A program made the translations under genes and the position numbers. Under the pieces are notes generated by a model that made no database searches, was not told where the DNA came from, and was given only the letters and a program-made list of their open reading frames with translations. Shown here piece after piece: positions 23,459-26,554 of a DNA stretch of 26,554 nt. The stretch lies in the NCBI GenBank assembly GCA_964598845.1, contig CAZRDM010000026.1, positions 1 to 26,554 on the forward strand. The letters are read 5' to 3'. The stretch comes from FEN-987 sp964598845 (lineage in GTDB: Archaea; Thermoproteota; Bathyarchaeia; 40CM-2-53-6). The stretch's first letter is position 1. Every line of letters starts with the position of its first letter.

Positions 23459-24607
23459 TCAATCTGTTGCAGGTTCTTTGAGGTATTTCTGAATGTACAG
23501 TGCAGCTATTGCGACCAAGATTACCGATACCAAGTAGGGTGCACGGGGGAACCATCGTTCGGCGAGGTATCCCCCAATTATTGGCGCCGGAACGCGTGCA
23601 AGTGCGGTTAGAGTCATCCAAGTACCTACGTTATCATGTAGCTCTTCGCCGTTGGAGGCTTCACTAACGTACGCCGAAACGATGGGCCCCCAGCTTGAGA
23701 TTACGAGTCCCATCAACAGAGCCGAAATGAATATTGGTTGAACATTCGGCGCCACCAAGTACAGACCCAAAGTCAAGATGCCCAAAACCTCGGAAATCGC
23801 CAAGAGCGACTTGCGGCCCCACAGTCTATCTGACAAAACCGCGAACATGACGTTGGTTGCAGTGGACGCTCCGAACACCAACGTCTGAATAAGGGCGATA
23901 TCGTTCTCAGTAACTTGGAATATGCGCGCTGGCGTTATTGAGAAGAAGGGCATGCAAATACTCCAAGAGAATGAATCGAGACATGTCGCCCAATAGAATC
24001 GCCTTAGTGTCGAAGAAGTCTTACCGAACCTTACTATGCCGAATCTCATTTTCGACGGAATCGATTCTCTGGGCAACCAAAGCAGAGCAACGACTAATCC
24101 GACTACGCTTGCAAGGCCGCCGGCTAGGAAGACTGTGAAGTAGTTCGAAATGGTGAAGGCGATGGTGCCAAGGTTGGTTCCAACTATGAGGCCGATGTTT
24201 GCAAGTGTGATGAGTATTGCGTAGGTTGTCGCTAGACCTTTGTTCTGCGCGCTTCTTCCTACCAGTGTGGTTCTTCCAGCCATGATTAGGGCCATTGAGA
24301 TTGCTGACAATCCCATCCCCACAGCTATGCCCACTGGACTTGGCAAGAAGGCGTAGATCATCATCATTCCTGTAGACGCAATCAAGCCTGATACGAAAGG
24401 CAGGCTCTCGCTCACTCCGCCAAGCCTCGACGATATGGCTCGTGCCAAGATCCCGAACAGGCTACTGGCCGTTGAGAATGTGCCATACAGCTCGTCCCCG
24501 ACTTTATTGTGTTCCAAATAGAAGGGCCAAACACCAAGCTGAATATTCGAACCTACGCCATTCAGAAAGGTAGATGTCGACAGCGCCGCGTAGGTTCTCC
24601 TCTTCAA
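23459..24607 (-). CDS. Major facilitator superfamily transporter
   Basis: This 382-residue protein has about twelve membrane segments in two six-helix halves, as in MFS transporters. The first half runs from SLFGILARAISSRLGGV with helices around MMIYAFLPSPVGIAVGMGLS, and the short loop AGRTTLVGRSAQNKG lies between helices 4 and 5. The second half opens after LRRFYWATCLDSFSWSICMP and ends with YLVSVILVAIAALYI. The loop after helix 8, LSDRLWGRKSLL, is the second-half copy of the MFS GxxxDRxGRR motif. The substrate cannot be told; drug or metabolite export is typical of this size class. Start ATG 24607. It is minus strand, 80 bases from the PAC2 gene stop, and probably in the same transcription direction as that gene. 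Confidence 0.88.
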   Translation of the reverse strand: MKRRTYAALSTSTFLNGVGSNIQLGVWPFYLEHNKVGDELYGTFSTASSLFGILARAISSRLGGVSESLPFVSGLIASTGMMMIYAFLPSPVGIAVGMGLSAISMALIMAGRTTLVGRSAQNKGLATTYAILITLANIGLIVGTNLGTIAFTISNYFTVFLAGGLASVVGLVVALLWLPRESIPSKMRFGIVRFGKTSSTLRRFYWATCLDSFSWSICMPFFSITPARIFQVTENDIALIQTLVFGASTATNVMFAVLSDRLWGRKSLLAISEVLGILTLGLYLVAPNVQPIFISALLMGLVISSWGPIVSAYVSEASNGEELHDNVGTWMTLTALARVPAPIIGGYLAERWFPRAPYLVSVILVAIAALYIQKYLKEPATD

Positions 24608-24687
24608 TTGTTTTCACGACTGGAGCAAAAGGCGGAGAAGTCTTCGATGTATTTCAGTTTCAGGTGAAATTACGATACAATCAAAAC

Positions 24688-25437
24688 CTAACCGATATAG
24701 CCAACTTCGTCTCTTTCACGGCCCCGTCCTTGCATCTGTTCCATAGACTTGACGACGGGCTCGGATTCTTTGATCTTCTGTTCTAATTCCGTGAGATCTA
24801 ATTTGAGGCTTAACCTCTGGCTCAACACTCGTAACACTGCGCGAGCCGCGCCCGCGTCCACAATGTATCCTGAAGTTTCGCCGGATAGGAAGATGGCTTT
24901 CAGATTTCGTAATCTGGATAAACCGACGAGCAATCCGTTCATCCAGGTGATGCTTCCTTCGTTGATGGGCGAAACCCCCATTGTCTCTAGTTCCTTAACT
25001 AGATCTTTGTCGGTCCCGGTTCCGAAGACTCTCGGTTCTTTCGAGAACTGGCCTGTGATGTAAGCGCCAACTGTGAATACGATGTCGGCTCCTAGCGATT
25101 GTCCTATGTCCAACGCTTTCTCGGCAAGAGCATAGGCCGCTTCAGGATTGACCGGTTGCGTATCGCCAGTGTAAAGGAGGATATCCCTGTCTCCAGTTTC
25201 ATTTGTCCAGAAGAACAATGAATGTTTCAGGGGGTTCACAGTTCCGTCCTCGCGAATCAAGACTCGGGGAGGAAGTGAGTAGGAGTATATCTCAGCGAAC
25301 TTCACTGCCTTGAGTTGCCTGACCAATTCATCGATAACCAGCTTGGCCACATTTCCACTGTCGGGGAGCCCACAGAGCATTACTGGTCTTCGTAGCCTTG
25401 GCATCTTTTCGAGGTAGACTTGAACTTTGGATGCCAA
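24688..25437 (-). CDS. PAC2-family protein (proteasome assembly chaperone homologue)
   Basis: This roughly 249-residue protein matches archaeal PAC2 family members. It has PVMLCGLPDSGNVAKLVIDEL near the N-terminus, then KFAEIYSYSLPPRVLIREDG, and DILLYTGDTQPVNPEAAY. GADIVFTVGAYITG is followed by an EGSITWMNGLLVGLS block, then FLSGETSGYIVD and a C-terminal helix. The eukaryotic relatives help build the 20S proteasome ring; archaeal ones are of uncertain role. The frame is open to 25596, but that would overlap the alcohol dehydrogenase start and adds residues with no family resemblance. TTG at 25437 (protein beginning MASKVQVYLEKMP) gives the usual start. It is divergent from the dehydrogenase, with 133 bases between the starts. 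Confidence 0.87.
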   Translation of the reverse strand: MASKVQVYLEKMPRLRRPVMLCGLPDSGNVAKLVIDELVRQLKAVKFAEIYSYSLPPRVLIREDGTVNPLKHSLFFWTNETGDRDILLYTGDTQPVNPEAAYALAEKALDIGQSLGADIVFTVGAYITGQFSKEPRVFGTGTDKDLVKELETMGVSPINEGSITWMNGLLVGLSRLRNLKAIFLSGETSGYIVDAGAARAVLRVLSQRLSLKLDLTELEQKIKESEPVVKSMEQMQGRGRERDEVGYIG

Positions 25438-25570
25438 GAGCCAGCCATCTTCCCAGGATGTGATTAGGGTCAGTTCATTGGACTCGGCTATAGGCTTTTG
25501 AGGGCAGTTGGTGTCCTCTTCATTGATCAAATTTGACGTCGTTTGATTCGCGAAGCGGTAGAGACCCGGT

Positions 25571-26554
25571 ATGAAGGCATTGATGATCTCAAGCACTGGT
25601 CAGCTTGAACTCAAAGAGCTGTCTATACCTGACATAGGCGAGAACGAGATTCTTGTTCACATGCGTGCCTGTGGAATCTGTGGGACCGACTTGGAGAAAG
25701 TCCACGGCGAATCGATTACCCCTCCAGTGCTTGGACATGAAGTTGCTGGAGAAGTAGAGCGAGCAGGTTCGGATGTTCGAACATTGAAGGAGGGGGACAG
25801 AGTGGTAGTTCATCATCACATATCTTGCAGGCGTTGTTACTACTGCAAGAACGGTCGGGAGACTCTCTGCGAGGCCTACCCGAAGAGCAATCTGGATCCG
25901 TGCGGGTTCGCCGAATTCTTCCGCGTTCAAGAAACTCTCGTAGATGGATGCACCGTCTACAAATTACCTGAATCAATGTCATTCGATGAAGGTTCGCAGG
26001 TAGAACCTACAGCTTGCTGCATCAGAGCGTTGAGGCGAGTGGGGGTGAAAGCTGGAGACAGCGCTGCAGTATTCGGAGTAGGCCCGGCGGGCCTCACTCA
26101 TGTACAGTTACTTGAACTGTACGGGATCGTCCCCGTCTTTGCCATCGACATCCTTGAGAATCGAAGAAAAATAGCGATCAAGCTCGGAGCTGACTTAGCG
26201 ATTAACCCCATCAAGGAAGACCCAGGGAAAATCATCCTCAAAGAAACATCAGGGCTTGGCGTGAATCATGCGATAGTTGCAACAGGAAATCCCAAGGCAG
26301 TTGAGCAGGCCTTCAGCTCAGTGCGAAAGGGTGGAAAGATCATTCTCTTCGGTGCCCCAGCTCGCGGATCAAGCTTCTCTCTAGACGCAAGCCGTCTGTT
26401 CTTGCACGAGATTGGCCTCGAATCAAGTTACTCCACATCTGAAACAGAGATGCGAATGGCGTTGGATCTGATTGCCTCTGGACGAATCAAGCCATCCCTC
26501 ATGATAACACACAGGTTCCCACTCAAGCAGGCTGTGGAAGGCTTCAAAGTAGCT
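25571..26554 (+). CDS. Zinc-dependent medium-chain alcohol/polyol dehydrogenase, partial
   Basis: This frame starts with ATG at 25571 (MKALMISSTGQLELKEL) and is still open at the right edge after 328 codons; the family is usually about 340-350. It is a zinc-binding medium-chain dehydrogenase. The catalytic zinc site is Cys37 in ACGICGTD with His56-Glu57 in LGHE. The structural zinc set is Cys86, Cys89, Cys92 and Cys100 (CRRCYYCKNGRETLC). A Rossmann fold with VFGVGPAGLTHVQ binds NAD(P), and FAIDILENRRK marks the strand-2 acidic residue, suggesting NAD(H) preference. By layout it resembles threonine, sorbitol or similar polyol dehydrogenases; the substrate is not decided by sequence. It is divergent from the PAC2 gene. 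Confidence 0.92.
   Translation, partial: MKALMISSTGQLELKELSIPDIGENEILVHMRACGICGTDLEKVHGESITPPVLGHEVAGEVERAGSDVRTLKEGDRVVVHHHISCRRCYYCKNGRETLCEAYPKSNLDPCGFAEFFRVQETLVDGCTVYKLPESMSFDEGSQVEPTACCIRALRRVGVKAGDSAAVFGVGPAGLTHVQLLELYGIVPVFAIDILENRRKIAIKLGADLAINPIKEDPGKIILKETSGLGVNHAIVATGNPKAVEQAFSSVRKGGKIILFGAPARGSSFSLDASRLFLHEIGLESSYSTSETEMRMALDLIASGRIKPSLMITHRFPLKQAVEGFKVA

Noticed and set aside
25438..25596. 53-residue extension of the PAC2 protein
   Set aside because: It overlaps the dehydrogenase start and lacks PAC2 features.
1..26554. CRISPR array, insertion sequence, rRNA genes
   Set aside because: No regularly spaced short repeats, transposase motifs or rRNA sequence seen anywhere in the window.

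Overview
The window looks like a chromosomal segment from an archaeon. Evidence: many TTG and GTG starts preceded by GGAGG-like sites; a tRNA with an intron after position 37 and an encoded CCA end; a PAC2-type proteasome assembly chaperone homologue; a NitrOD5-like domain; a LAGLIDADG endonuclease next to split tRNA sequence; and UroD-type methyltransferases with a corrinoid protein. Together these suggest a mesophilic anaerobe of the Thermoproteota/TACK kind, perhaps Bathyarchaeia. That placement is inference, not something the sequence proves.

Layout. (1) 1-760: a decayed sfsA gene with several frameshifts and stops. (2) 765-6250: tldE and tldD on the minus strand (4-base overlap), a minus-strand nucleotidyltransferase-like gene, a plus-strand M24 (Xaa-Pro dipeptidase-like) peptidase, and a minus-strand DinB-like gene. 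(3) 6513-11416: a corrinoid methyl-transfer module. Two UroD/MtaA-type methyltransferase paralogues in inverted orientation flank a threonine-synthase-like gene, a 64-residue ORF and a corrinoid protein. The paralogues share a 212-base tract without a mismatch although their flanks have diverged. (4) 11717-14275: a nitroreductase, a small OB-fold protein, a PPOX-like remnant and a multi-pass membrane protein. (5) 14276-19698: a NitrOD5-like gene, then hydrogenase maturation genes hypF(+), a hypC-like gene lacking the catalytic cysteine(-), hypC(+), hypD(+) and hypE(-). No hydrogenase structural gene is in the window. (6) 19770-22023: small ORFs and a composite tRNA locus. (7) 22024-26554: a membrane-anchored caspase-like protein, an MFS transporter with a possible small partner ORF, a PAC2 protein, and a zinc alcohol dehydrogenase running off the right edge.

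The most unusual part is 20399-21622. A tRNA 5' half (acceptor strand, D arm, anticodon arm reading CTC) lies 1.1 kb from a tRNA 3' end whose seven acceptor bases pair with it perfectly. Between them are a LAGLIDADG endonuclease ORF and a complete intron-containing tRNA-Val(CAC). The outer tRNA has no private 3' anticodon-stem strand; the only well-placed copy is inside the tRNA-Val gene. The two genes are therefore nested and possibly share an exon, or the outer tRNA is a broken relic. The endonuclease ORF stays open through the whole tRNA-Val gene and stops at the junction with the outer 3' end.

How the genes work together: HypF, HypC, HypD and HypE supply the Fe(CN)2CO ligand chemistry for a [NiFe] hydrogenase encoded elsewhere. 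The UroD-type proteins and the corrinoid protein probably move methyl groups to a thiol or pterin acceptor. TldD/TldE, the M24 peptidase, the PAC2 protein and the caspase-like protein concern proteolysis or peptide processing.
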